41,930 nucleotides of DNA from Bacteroidales bacterium (GTDB lineage Bacteria; Bacteroidota; Bacteroidia; Bacteroidales; Bacteroidaceae), in NCBI GenBank assembly GCA_004558535.1, contig SFCP01000035.1, positions 1 to 41,930 of the forward strand. The letters run 5' to 3'. A model generated the notes under the pieces. The model made no database searches. It had not been told where the DNA came from and saw only the letters and a program-made list of their open reading frames with translations. The position numbers were made by a program, and so were the translations under genes. Each line of letters begins with the position of its first letter. Position 1 is the stretch's first letter. Of the stretch, positions 1 through 7,701 are shown piece by piece.

Positions 1-15
1 AACTTTCTGACATGG

Positions 16-56
16 CAAAGCCCCGGCTTGTGAAAGTCAGGGCTTTGTTTCTTTTA
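16..56 (+). terminator. Rho-independent terminator of a gene left of the window
   Basis: An 8-bp perfect stem (CAAAGCCC at 16-23 with GGGCTTTG at 40-47) is followed by a T-rich tract (48-56). It points rightward, so it probably ends a plus-strand gene lying outside the window. Confidence 0.7.
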
Positions 57-65
57 GATGATTAT

Positions 66-98
66 AAAAAGAGGGTGCACCAATTATGACACACCCTC
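66..98 (-). terminator. Terminator of the PepSY-like gene
   Basis: Read on the minus strand, GAGGGTG (98-92) pairs with CACCCTC (77-71) and is followed by TTTTTATAA. It lies about 80 bp past the stop of the leftward PepSY-like gene and is its likely terminator. Confidence 0.65.
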
Positions 99-180
99 CC
101 GCTTGTACACGTGCCCCGCTGCGGAGGACGATGGAGGAGCTCGCACAGCCCGAGCCATCCTCCGCCCGGAGGGCAAGGGG

Positions 181-618
181 TCAATCGTCGACGTCTATCA
201 GCCGGCCATCCTTGTTGAATGTCAATTCCAGCCCGCCGGAGAGCTTCACCTCCGTATTACCGCGCTCCCGCTCGATGCGGCAAATGGTCTGTCCGGCATA
301 CTTCTCGCTGACGAAAGTGCGGATGCCTTGTGGCACAAGGGCCTGCGGCACAGCCGAAGTCTTTGCATCGACCTCGGTCCAAGCACCCTTGCCGTTGAAC
401 TCCACCTCTGTGCCGTCAGCAAAGACTACATCATAGGTCTTACGGGCCACATCGGTGTCCTGCTTTACCAAGGTGATGGCCTTGTCGGGGAAATACGTCT
501 GAATGAAAGTCTGGGCAGCCTGTGGCAAATTCTCTTTTGTGATAGGCTTGTCGCCGGATGCGCAAGCCACGGTGTGCATAGCGATGAAGCACGCCAAGAT
601 CATCAACATCTTCTTCAT
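181..618 (-). CDS. Exported PepSY-like (DUF2874-type) protein
   Basis: A 145-aa protein with an N-terminal signal sequence: MKKM, then a hydrophobic stretch to about residue 20 ending in ACAS. A cysteine at about residue 19 gives only a weak lipobox, so lipidation is uncertain. The mature part resembles the small periplasmic PepSY-like proteins of Bacteroidales. It has two similar halves, each with an aromatic/hydrophobic helix (AQTFIQTYFPDK; IRTFVSEKYAGQ) followed by strands in which a charged loop leads to VEFNGKG or LTFNKDG. The ending LTFNKDGRLIDVDD is typical of the family. Function is not established; related domains bind or inhibit peptides and proteases. It stands alone, with its own terminator at 66-98. 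No clear promoter was found close upstream. Confidence 0.75.
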   Translation of the reverse strand: MKKMLMILACFIAMHTVACASGDKPITKENLPQAAQTFIQTYFPDKAITLVKQDTDVARKTYDVVFADGTEVEFNGKGAWTEVDAKTSAVPQALVPQGIRTFVSEKYAGQTICRIERERGNTEVKLSGGLELTFNKDGRLIDVDD

Positions 619-1184
619 GGTAAGTGGTTTTTATATAGGTTATACATAGGGGGAATTTCCAATTTGAAGGGCAGCGGCGGCGAACCCTTTGCCCGCAATC
701 TCTTCCCTTTGGATGCAGACGCGGCGTTCCAATGTGCAGGACCTACCTTTGAAATAATAACACCAAGGCTCACGACGGACAGGACGGGCAACATTCGACA
801 GCATCGGGCTTCGATGCAAGCAGGCGCGACGATATGGTCAGAAGGAAGTGTAAAATAGGCCTGCCCTTGCGCCCCGGAGGCGAAACCGCACGGGGAATGA
901 CCTTTTCCGTTCCGCCGGCTACTGCAAAAATACCAACATTTACCAATACCCCTCGCCCAACTTTTGCAAACAATTCCTTAAAAATCAAAAACTAACGTCC
1001 GTCTGTACCCTCTCCTACCCTTTGTGCCTTGCGCTAATTAGATAGACGGCGGCTCGGAGTTTGAACATGAAACCATCCCTCTGAGAATAAAATTATACAC
1101 ATAGCAATAGTTTTTTCGAGAATATCTTAGTTTGTTTCGCTTAAAAGTAGTAGCTTTACGCCAAACACAACAAATAATTGAAGT
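619..1184. other. 566-bp non-coding stretch
   Basis: I see no convincing gene here. It separates the leftward PepSY-like gene from the rightward XRE remnant. A good -7 box (TACCTTTG, 744-751, plus strand) has no -33 partner and no gene behind it. A minus-strand TATTTTTG (932-925) could drive the PepSY-like gene, but only with a 300-nt leader. An imperfect box (TTAGTTTG, 1127-1134) could serve the XRE remnant. Confidence 0.5.
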
Positions 1185-1476
1185 ATGGCAGATTTGAATC
1201 GTATCAAGGCAGTACTGGAAGAAAGAGGAATTATGAGTAAATGGTAGGCAAAGACATTACATAAAGGCCCAGCCACATTGTCGAGATGGTGCAACAACCA
1301 CGCGCAACCGATAGAGCAGCGAGCGCAGATCCAAGCTTGCTTGAGTTATGCCGAGTCGTGACAGAGGAAGGCGAAGCCAACCTGACTTAAATACATTGAC
1401 ACAGATAGCAGAGGTTCTCCATGTTGGATATACACAAGTTGATTTGCCATACCAAAGTGAAGTGAATAGGATATGA
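1185..1476 (+). pseudogene. Decayed XRE-family helix-turn-helix regulator
   Basis: Reading from the ATG at 1185 gives MADLNRIKAVLEERGIMSKW, then an in-frame TAG (1245-1247). The same frame continues with KTLHKGPATLSRWCNNHAQP, the body of a Cro/CI helix-turn-helix, to a TGA at 1359. The rest of the family's usual C-terminus (TLTQIAEVLHVGYTQVDL) appears from 1387 in a frame shifted by one. The original is therefore broken by one nonsense codon and at least one indel. The final TGA (1474-1476) overlaps the ATG of the next gene in ATGA form, so the two were once translationally coupled. Small XRE proteins beside AlbA_2 proteins are common in Bacteroidales, presumably as their regulators. Only the first 20 codons can now be translated. 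Confidence 0.75.
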
Positions 1477-2981
1477 GATATACTATCGAAGAGATACGTC
1501 AGATGCCCGAAGGGCAAACCTTCGACTGCAAGAGCATTCACATCGAACCGAAGGCTCTCGCCAATACCATTGTCGCTATGGCTAATGCCGATGGCGGCAT
1601 GATTGCCGTAGGTATATCCGACAAAACTCGCCGTATTGAGGGTGTAGACCAAGACAAGGCTCACTTGAACGAGATACTGCGCACACCGTTCGATTTCTGT
1701 GTGCCCACCATTTCCGTTACAACAGAGTTCATGCCTTGCCAAGACAGCGAGGGCAACAACAACCATATTCTGATAATTCATGTTCCTGCCAGTCCTCGCC
1801 TCCATGCCAACCAAGCAGACGAGGTATTTTGGCGGGTGGGCGACAAGTCGCGCAAGCTGCCCTTTGAGGAACGTCTGCAACTGATGTATGACAAGGGTGA
1901 ACGATACTATGAGGACAGCCCTGCATACGATGCCACCATCGAAGACATTGACATGGATGCCGTAAAAGCATACATGAAACGGATTGGTTATGGCAAGTCT
2001 CCAATGGAATACCTGCGAGAGAACAAAGGATTCCTAACCTACAAGGGCAATGTGCCACAAGTCAGCACTGCCTGCATACTGCTCTTCGGTAAGCGTCCTC
2101 AGAATTTCTTTCCCCGTGCCCGTGTGCGTTTCATCAAGTACTATGGCACAGAAGAGAAAGTCGGCAGGGAAATGAACGTTATCAAGGACGTCACCTTTGA
2201 GGGACGCATTCTCGACCAAATACAGAAAGCCATTGACTACCTCGAAACCCAAGTGAAGGAGCATTCCTATTTGGGTGAGGACGGACTCTTCAAGACCGAC
2301 AGGGAATATCCCAAGTTCGTGATTCAAGAGATGACGGTAAACTCGGTTTGCCATCGCGATTATAGCATCAAGGGAACGGAAATTCAGATAAAGATGTTCG
2401 ATGACCGCCTTGTTTTCGAGACACCCGGCAAGTTGCCCGGGATCGTCCGTACTGACAACATCCGCCACACCCACTTCTCCCGCAATCCCAAGATTGCCGA
2501 GTACTTGAAAGCCTACGACTATGTAAAGGAATTCGGTGAGGGTGTTGACCGTATGTGTCGCGAGCTTTCTGCCATCGGCACGAAGGAACCTCAATATCAT
2601 CTGGTAGCATTCATCATGAAAGCATCTGTGTGGGCCAATGTATTGGAGGAGGGGCAAGAAAAGGCAAGAAAAGGGCAAGAAAATATTCTGAGCGACAAAA
2701 AAACTACCCAGAAAAACTACCCAGAAAAACTACCCAGAAAAACTACCCAGAAAATAAGTGATACGCAAACCCGAATTGTGAATTATTTACGGCAGAACCC
2801 AAGAGCAAACCGAGGTACAATAACAACTTATATTAAGGATATCACAGAAGATGGTATCAAATATCATCTAAAAGCACTTCAAGAGAAAGGTATTATAAAA
2901 CGTATTGGCCCCGACAAGGGCGGGTATTGGAAAGTTCTCTCGGAAGAAGATATGGAGGGTTATAAAAGGGAACTTGAATAA
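1473..2981 (+). CDS. AlbA_2 (Schlafen-like) / RecG-C-type ATP-binding protein with C-terminal winged helix
   Basis: A 502-aa protein. Residues about 1-130 form an AlbA_2 (Schlafen-type, divergent AAA-4) domain: FDCKSIHIEP, then NTIVAMANADGGMIAVGISD, then the typical GVDQDKAHLNEILR. Residues about 250-370 match the ATP-binding C-terminal part of these proteins (EMTVNSVCHRDYS, FETPGKLPG, KEFGEGVDRMCREL). A Lys/Gln/Thr-rich linker (about 395-428) leads to a winged helix (about 430-490; DGIKYHLKALQEKGIIKRIG). Family members are proposed to be nucleic-acid-binding regulators or defence-linked proteins; no specific function is known. The linker is encoded partly by a 13-bp tandem repeat (2699-2750), so repeat slippage would remove the winged helix. 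The ATG overlaps the stop of a dead XRE gene upstream. Confidence 0.85.
   Translation: MRYTIEEIRQMPEGQTFDCKSIHIEPKALANTIVAMANADGGMIAVGISDKTRRIEGVDQDKAHLNEILRTPFDFCVPTISVTTEFMPCQDSEGNNNHILIIHVPASPRLHANQADEVFWRVGDKSRKLPFEERLQLMYDKGERYYEDSPAYDATIEDIDMDAVKAYMKRIGYGKSPMEYLRENKGFLTYKGNVPQVSTACILLFGKRPQNFFPRARVRFIKYYGTEEKVGREMNVIKDVTFEGRILDQIQKAIDYLETQVKEHSYLGEDGLFKTDREYPKFVIQEMTVNSVCHRDYSIKGTEIQIKMFDDRLVFETPGKLPGIVRTDNIRHTHFSRNPKIAEYLKAYDYVKEFGEGVDRMCRELSAIGTKEPQYHLVAFIMKASVWANVLEEGQEKARKGQENILSDKKTTQKNYPEKLPRKTTQKISDTQTRIVNYLRQNPRANRGTITTYIKDITEDGIKYHLKALQEKGIIKRIGPDKGGYWKVLSEEDMEGYKRELE
2699..2750 (+). repeat. 13-bp tandem repeat, 4 copies, inside the AlbA_2 gene
   Basis: Four perfect copies of AAAAACTACCCAG start at 2699, 2712, 2725 and 2738. 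Because 13 is not a multiple of 3, the three frames are read in turn (TTQK, NYPEK, LPRK, TTQK). With four copies the frame stays open. With three copies it ends at once in TAA (now 2755-2757). With two or five copies it ends in TGA (now 2759-2761). Confidence 0.95.
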
Positions 2982-3151
2982 ATTTACATAAACAACATCC
3001 AATTATGAGTACAAAATTTTTCAATAACAAGACACCGGTCCTTGCGCCAAAATCATGAGCGAATATTTCGGTAATACCATTTTGTACCAAAATACTCGGG
3101 GTATTTCGCAGTCGACAGGATGTACCGGTACATGCCGGGCGCGAAAAATTC

Positions 3152-3184
3152 GGTGAATGGTTGGTGAATGGTTGGTGAATGGTT
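3152..3184. repeat. 11-bp tandem repeat, 3 copies
   Basis: GGTGAATGGTT occurs three times head to tail (3152, 3163, 3174). It is intergenic and no function is evident. Confidence 0.9.
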
Positions 3185-3348
3185 TGGAGGGGCCAACCCT
3201 TCACCCTCATTCCGCTAAGTGTGAGCAGCTTATCTGCGCCGGTGTATAGTTTGCGATAGAAAGCGGCGGAATAAAAGCGTATATACGCGCGCGAGGACTG
3301 TGACGCCATAGCGATATGCGCGCCGATGCAGTCTGCGTCAGAATAAAG

Positions 3349-3384
3349 TATGGGCCCGACGCGACGCATCACTTCGGGCCCATA
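3349..3384 (-). terminator. Probable terminator downstream of efp
   Basis: An 11-bp perfect inverted repeat (TATGGGCCCGA at 3349-3359, TCGGGCCCATA at 3374-3384) lies 25 bp past the efp stop. The T-tract on the minus strand is weak (CTTTATT). A TTTTC on the plus strand means it may work both ways. Confidence 0.6.
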
Positions 3385-3409
3385 TTTTCAGAGGAGCGGG
3401 AACTGCCCC

Positions 3410-3976
3410 TTATGCCTTCACACGGTTCACGTAAGAACCATCGCGAGTATCTACCTCGATGGTTTCACCCTCGTTGATAAAGAGCGGCACACGAACCACT
3501 GCACCGGTCTCGAGCGTAGCCGGCTTCAGGGTGTTGGTGGCGGTATCGCCCTTCAGACCCGGTTCGGTGTAAGTAATCTTCAGCTGCGTCTTGACAGGCA
3601 TCTCAGCGTAGAGGATGGTCTCGGTCGAGGCATCGCTGACCACGTCGACCACGTCGCCCTCCTTCATGTAATCCACGCCGGTAATCAAGTCCTTGGCAAT
3701 GGGGGCCTGGTCGAAAGTCTCCTGATTCATGAAGATGTAGTCCTCGCCCTCCTGATAAAGGTACTGGTACTGACGACGCTCTACGCGGACATCCTCCAGT
3801 GCTTCGCCGATGTTGAAGCGCTTCTCCAACACACGGCCGGAAACAACGTCCTTGAGCGTGGTGCGCATGATGGTGTTACCCTTGCCGGGCTTCACGTGCA
3901 GGAAGTCGATGCAGAAATAGAGTTTGCCATCCATGCGGATGCAAGTGCCTTTTTTAATGTCTTGTGATTTAATCAT
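3410..3976 (-). CDS. efp: Translation elongation factor P
   Basis: 188 aa, the normal EF-P length. EF-P binds ribosomes stalled on polyproline stretches and promotes peptide bond formation. The three-domain pattern is visible: an N-terminal KOW-like domain (IKKGTCIRMDGKLYFCIDFL), the loop KPGKGN with the tip lysine at residue 32, a middle OB domain (about 65-125), and the C-terminal OB domain with GDTATNTLKPATLETGAVV and an ending of the type VDTRDGSYVNR. The loop lysine is the residue modified in some bacteria; no modification gene is seen nearby. It is transcribed leftward, divergent from rpmH, with a TAATTTTG box upstream. Confidence 0.97.
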   Translation of the reverse strand: MIKSQDIKKGTCIRMDGKLYFCIDFLHVKPGKGNTIMRTTLKDVVSGRVLEKRFNIGEALEDVRVERRQYQYLYQEGEDYIFMNQETFDQAPIAKDLITGVDYMKEGDVVDVVSDASTETILYAEMPVKTQLKITYTEPGLKGDTATNTLKPATLETGAVVRVPLFINEGETIEVDTRDGSYVNRVKA

Positions 3977-4045
3977 GGTTGTATAGGATTATTTTGATTT
4001 GTCTTAATATTATATAGGAGTACGGCCGTTGCCGTTTTTGCGCCG

Positions 4046-4053
4046 CAAAATTA
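4046..4053 (-). promoter_or_regulatory. -7 box of the efp promoter
   Basis: Minus-strand TAATTTTG fits the Bacteroidetes TAnnTTTG consensus and lies about 70 bp upstream of the efp ATG. No TTTG was found at the ideal -33 position. Confidence 0.5.
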
Positions 4054-4211
4054 GTGCTTTTTTCCGAGAAATGCAGAACTACAGGGCTAAAAAGTTGATA
4101 GTTATAGTGAAATGGAAGCGCTGCGCAAGGCCTTGACGCCCTCGCCTACCCGCCCGATGACGCGAAAAGACGCGAAAAGGATTGATTTGCAAGAAAAAGA
4201 AAAAGAGAAAT

Positions 4212-4243
4212 ATTGCTCGTATGAAAAATAATACCTAAATTTG
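4212..4243 (+). promoter_or_regulatory. rpmH promoter
   Basis: ATTG at 4212-4215 and a perfect -7 box TAAATTTG at 4236-4243, 20 bp apart, fit the Bacteroidetes promoter pattern (TTTG, about 19-21 bp, TAnnTTTG). The rpmH ATG is 75 bp downstream. Confidence 0.6.
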
Positions 4244-4318
4244 CAGCCCGAAACCCCTATCCAGCGAATGGCATAGGGGAATATGACATGAATTAATAAT
4301 AAAAAAGCATAGAAGAAA

Positions 4319-4477
4319 ATGAAAAGAACATTCCAACCGCACAACAGAAAGAGAAGCAACAAGCATGGTTTCCGTCATCGCATGCAGACAGCTAACGGCC
4401 GTCGCGTATTGGCCGCCCGCCGCGCCAAAGGCCGCAAGAAACTGACGGTTTCCGACGAAGTACACGGCAAGCGCTAA
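4319..4477 (+). CDS. rpmH: 50S ribosomal protein L34
   Basis: A 52-aa, very basic protein beginning MKRTFQPHNRKRSNKHGF and ending KKLTVSDEVHGKR, which is the L34 signature throughout. It is a structural protein of the large ribosomal subunit. The start is preceded by an A-rich leader, usual for Bacteroidetes, rather than a strong Shine-Dalgarno site. It is divergent from efp. In many bacteria rpmH lies near dnaA/rnpA at the origin; here neither is present. Confidence 0.97.
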   Translation: MKRTFQPHNRKRSNKHGFRHRMQTANGRRVLAARRAKGRKKLTVSDEVHGKR

Positions 4478-4590
4478 GATTGTCTTCCCCCAAAAAAGAC
4501 GCCGAATCCCCCCGGTGTCGCTTCGCCCTTGTGGCTTGACTGCCGACAAGAGCACCCAAAGAGACGGAATGTCTTTTTCAAATCCATACA

Positions 4591-4625
4591 GCCGAGTTTC
4601 TCACGCGAGAAACTCGGCTTTTTTC
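4591..4625 (+). terminator. Terminator after rpmH
   Basis: A 12-bp perfect stem (GCCGAGTTTCTC with GAGAAACTCGGC), a 4-nt loop and a T6 tract. It ends the rpmH transcript and separates it from the nuo operon. Confidence 0.93.
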
Positions 4626-4690
4626 GGCGCCTTTTTCGACCAAGTCCTAATTAAAAGGCCGCCACGGGTCACTTTTTCAATATTTTTTCA

Positions 4691-4698
4691 TACCTTTG
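4691..4698 (+). promoter_or_regulatory. -7 box of the nuo operon promoter
   Basis: TACCTTTG matches TAnnTTTG and lies between the rpmH terminator and nuoA. The upstream DNA is T-rich but has no exact TTTG at -33. The leader to the nuoA ATG would be about 240 nt with no clear gene in it. An open stretch (4696-4932) overlaps the leader but shows no protein-like features. Confidence 0.5.
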
Positions 4699-4944
4699 CC
4701 CGACAAAAAGGCGAACATTGTGATACAGGGCGAAACATCTTCTGCCGTCGAAGCGACGGTGGGAAGTTTATTGCAAATACAAGGCGGGAAACAGGCGTGT
4801 TTCTGCGCATATTTGTTGTGTCCGTACCTTGGGAGCGCCCTACTATCCCCTTGGTACGGTCGTTCGTCTTATACAAGTCCCTGTGTGATAAGGTTTTCCT
4901 TTCGCGAAACAAACAAATTATTATTAACATAACACAAAAGAGCT

Positions 4945-5295
4945 ATGAACTTTACCTTATTTGTCACAGCTTTGCTGACAGGTATCTCGTTCGTTGCCGT
5001 TGTGACGATTTTAGCAAAGCTGATTTCGCCGCGCAGCTTCAACGAGCAGAAGGAAGAGGCATACGAATGTGGTGTACCCACGCGCGGCCGCTCATGGATG
5101 CAGTTCCGCGTAGGTTACTATCTCTTCGCCATCCTTTTCCTCATGTTCGACGTGGAAACGATGTTCCTCTTCCCGTGGGCCGTCGTGATGCGTTCGCTCG
5201 GTCCTAACGGATTGGCGGCCGTGCTGTTCTTCCTCTTTGTATTGGTTCTGGGCTTGGCATACGCCTGGAGGAAAGGAGCGTTGAAATGGCAGTAA
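4945..5295 (+). CDS. nuoA: NADH-quinone oxidoreductase subunit A
   Basis: 116 aa with three predicted membrane helices. NuoA is part of the proton-pumping membrane arm of complex I, near the quinone site. The conserved loop after helix 1 is present (KEEAYECGVP, with the family cysteine), as is the second-helix motif FDVETMFLFPWAV with its acidic residues. It is the first gene of the operon. Its last 10 bases overlap nuoB, suggesting coupled translation. Confidence 0.97.
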   Translation: MNFTLFVTALLTGISFVAVVTILAKLISPRSFNEQKEEAYECGVPTRGRSWMQFRVGYYLFAILFLMFDVETMFLFPWAVVMRSLGPNGLAAVLFFLFVLVLGLAYAWRKGALKWQ

Positions 5296-5924
5296 CGAAA
5301 AAACCAAAAATCAAGTCTATTCCCTACGAGGAGTTCAAGGACAACGAGACATTCGAATCCTTGGTAGCCCAACTCAACCAGAACGGCACCAACGTCATCG
5401 TGCGCAGCCTGGACGAACTCATCGACTGGGGTCGCTCGAACTCCCTGTGGCCCCTGACGTTCGCCACCAGCTGCTGCGGTATCGAGTTTATGGCTGTCTG
5501 CGCAGCCCGTTACGACATCGCCCGCTTCGGGTTTGAGGTGACGCGCAACAGTCCCCGTCAGGCTGACGTCATCCTGGTGAGCGGTACGATTACTACCAAA
5601 ATGGCTCCCGTGCTGAAGCGCCTGTACGACCAGATGGCCGACCCGAAATATGTGGTGGCCGTGGGCGGTTGCTCCATCTCGGGCGGCCCGTTCAAGAAGT
5701 CCTATCACGTGGTCAACGGCGTGGACAATATCATCCCCGTGGACGTCTACGTGCCCGGCTGTCCGCCCCGCCCCGAGTCGTTCCTGTACGGCATGATGCA
5801 GCTGCAACGCATCGTGAAGGTGGAGAACTTCTTCGGCACTACCAACCGCAAGGAGCGTGATCCCTACGGCCGACAGATGAACAAGGCAAATCAGGAAATT
5901 CTAAACGAAGCAGAGGAGGCCTAA
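5286..5924 (+). CDS. nuoB: NADH-quinone oxidoreductase subunit B
   Basis: 212 aa. NuoB carries iron-sulfur cluster N2, which passes electrons to quinone. The cluster cysteines are visible: the tandem pair in TSCCGIEF, the cysteine in VGGCSISGGPF and the one in YVPGCPPRPE. The conserved SPRQADV motif is present. The C-terminus carries about 35 residues beyond the conserved core, charged and Asn/Glu-rich. It overlaps nuoA and stops 5 bp before nuoCD. Confidence 0.97.
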   Translation: MAVTKKPKIKSIPYEEFKDNETFESLVAQLNQNGTNVIVRSLDELIDWGRSNSLWPLTFATSCCGIEFMAVCAARYDIARFGFEVTRNSPRQADVILVSGTITTKMAPVLKRLYDQMADPKYVVAVGGCSISGGPFKKSYHVVNGVDNIIPVDVYVPGCPPRPESFLYGMMQLQRIVKVENFFGTTNRKERDPYGRQMNKANQEILNEAEEA

Positions 5925-5929
5925 ATATT

Positions 5930-7621
5930 ATGGAGAATAAAGAAAACATACAACCCGGCGGAGCTACTACGAAACCGGTAGCAGGCGCAGCAGCCAAACC
6001 GGCAGCACGCCCCGCAGCTGCTGCAGCTCCCACAGGACCGGCCGAAAACGAACTGACGCCCAAAGTGCTGCAACCCAACGAGGTGTATGCCTTTGTACGG
6101 GAACAGTATGACAACGGCTACCTTTTCCTGGAAAACCTCACCGGCATGGACTGGGGCGAAGAGGGACTGGGTGTCATCTATCAGATAGAAAATCCCGAGA
6201 CCGGCAAGAAGCTGTGCTTCCAAACAGCCACTACGGACCGCCAAGATCCCGTGCTGGCCTCGCTGGTAGACTTCTACGACATCGCCAATATCTACGAGCG
6301 CGAAGTATATGACTTCTTCGGCATCCGATTCGTGGGACACCCCGACATGCGTCGCATCTACCTGCGCGAAGACTGGATCGGATTCCCCATGCGCAAGGAC
6401 GATGAGACTGAGAAGTTTAACCCGCTTCGCATGGACAACGAACCGCTGACCGACGAAACGGTCGGACTGCGCCCCGTCGACGAAGCACGCAAGACGCTGG
6501 ACTACACCACACAGAAGAACCCAATCTTCACCCCCGAGGACTACGTGGTCAACATCGGCCCGCAGCACCCCTCGACCCACGGTGTGCTCCACTTCCGCGT
6601 CAGCCTGGAGGGTGAACGCATCTGCAAGATAGACCCGGTGCTGGGCTACATACACCGCGGCGTGGAGAAGCTCAATGAGCAACTTACCTACCCGCAGACG
6701 CTGGCCCTGACCGACCGCCTGGACTATCTGGGCGCCATGCAGAACCGCCACGCGACCTGTATGGTCATCGAAAAAGCCATGCAGGTGGAAGTAAGCGACC
6801 GCGTGAAGGTCATCCGTACCATCATGGACGAGCTGCAGCGTATCGATTCGCACATCCTCTTCTTCTCGTGCCTGTGTCAGGACTTGGGAGCTACGACGGC
6901 CTTCCTCTACGGTTTCCGTGACCGCGAGAAAATCCTGGACATCTTCGAAGAAACCTGCGGTGGCCGCCTTATCCTGAATTACAACACCATCGGCGGCGTC
7001 ATGGCCGACATCCACCCGAATTTCCAGAAGCGCGTATCGGAATTTATCCCGTACATGCGTAAGAATATTAAGGAGTACTACGACATCTTCGTGAACAACG
7101 TCATCTTCCGCAACCGCGCCATCGGCGTGGGCGTCCTGACCAAGGAGGATTGCATCTCCTATGGCTGTACGGGAGGTACAGGCCGTGCCGCAGGCTGGCA
7201 CAACGACGTGCGCAAGCGCATGCCTTATGCTGCCTACGACCGCGTGCAGTTCAACGAAGTGCTCCACAGTGAAGGCGACAGCTACGCCCGCACCTTGGTG
7301 CGTCTGGAGGAAATCATGGAGAGCCTCAACATCATCGAACAACTGATAGACAACATCCCCGAGGGTAACTACCAGGAAAAGATGAAGCCCATCATCAAAG
7401 TGCCCGCCGGCGTCTATTACAGCGCAGTGGAGGGAAGCCGTGGCGAATTTGGCGCCCTGCTCGTAAGCAAGGGAGACAAGAGCCCGTACCGCCTGCACTA
7501 CCGCTCCACCGGACTGCCGCTGGTGGCCGTGATGGACCACGCCTGCCGCGGCAACATGATTGCCGACCTGATTACCATCGGCGGAACACTGGACTACGTG
7601 GTTCCCGATATTGACAGATAA
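5930..7621 (+). CDS. nuoCD: NADH-quinone oxidoreductase subunits C and D, fused
   Basis: 563 aa, a natural fusion of NuoC and NuoD, the peripheral-arm subunits that link the iron-sulfur chain to the quinone chamber. An Ala/Pro-rich segment (about residues 10-35) precedes the NuoC part (about 40-165; EREVYDFFGIRFVGHPDMRR). NuoD follows from about residue 195, with NIGPQHPSTHGVLHF (the quinone-pocket His/Thr region), YIHRGVEKLNE and the family ending GTLDYVVPDIDR. The NuoC part is shorter than stand-alone NuoC proteins. Fused nuoCD without nuoEFG is the known arrangement in Bacteroidales. An 80-bp structured gap separates it from nuoH. Confidence 0.97.
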   Translation: MENKENIQPGGATTKPVAGAAAKPAARPAAAAAPTGPAENELTPKVLQPNEVYAFVREQYDNGYLFLENLTGMDWGEEGLGVIYQIENPETGKKLCFQTATTDRQDPVLASLVDFYDIANIYEREVYDFFGIRFVGHPDMRRIYLREDWIGFPMRKDDETEKFNPLRMDNEPLTDETVGLRPVDEARKTLDYTTQKNPIFTPEDYVVNIGPQHPSTHGVLHFRVSLEGERICKIDPVLGYIHRGVEKLNEQLTYPQTLALTDRLDYLGAMQNRHATCMVIEKAMQVEVSDRVKVIRTIMDELQRIDSHILFFSCLCQDLGATTAFLYGFRDREKILDIFEETCGGRLILNYNTIGGVMADIHPNFQKRVSEFIPYMRKNIKEYYDIFVNNVIFRNRAIGVGVLTKEDCISYGCTGGTGRAAGWHNDVRKRMPYAAYDRVQFNEVLHSEGDSYARTLVRLEEIMESLNIIEQLIDNIPEGNYQEKMKPIIKVPAGVYYSAVEGSRGEFGALLVSKGDKSPYRLHYRSTGLPLVAVMDHACRGNMIADLITIGGTLDYVVPDIDR

Positions 7622-7641
7622 AACCTTTGCGGGCACTTCGT

Positions 7642-7676
7642 GCGAAATACGAGCCACCAAAGCCCAGCTATTTCGC
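7642..7676 (+). other. Hairpin between nuoCD and nuoH
   Basis: An 8-bp perfect inverted repeat (GCGAAATA at 7642-7649, TATTTCGC at 7669-7676) sits in the 80-bp gap. It has no T-tract, so an mRNA stability or processing element is likelier than a terminator. Confidence 0.4.
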
Positions 7677-7701
7677 CTGCCTGCCTTAACCATCAAATTC
7701 T

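Larger units (their letters stand above)
2982..3409. other. 428-bp non-coding stretch with a short tandem repeat and a hairpin
   Basis: No convincing gene lies here. It holds three copies of an 11-bp direct repeat (3152-3184) and, near its right end, the inverted repeat downstream of efp (3349-3384). Leftward reading through 3372-2893 is open but matches nothing I recognise and overlaps the end of the AlbA_2 gene. Confidence 0.5.

Noticed and set aside
744..751. TACCTTTG as a real promoter
   Set aside because: No -33 partner and no gene downstream on the plus strand.
58..858. Long rightward open frame opposite the PepSY-like gene
   Set aside because: It is antisense to a protein with a clear signal peptide and family pattern, and has no domain-like features itself.
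2893..3372. 159-codon leftward frame between AlbA_2 and efp
   Set aside because: It overlaps the AlbA_2 end, spans the 11-bp repeat and resembles no protein I know.
5921..7696. 591-codon leftward open frame opposite nuoCD, and similar long antisense frames opposite nuoL (10756-12078), murF (18273-19232) and pta (23326-24504)
   Set aside because: High-GC coding strands leave antisense frames open. The sense proteins are unmistakable and the antisense readings (His/Val/Asp-rich) match nothing.
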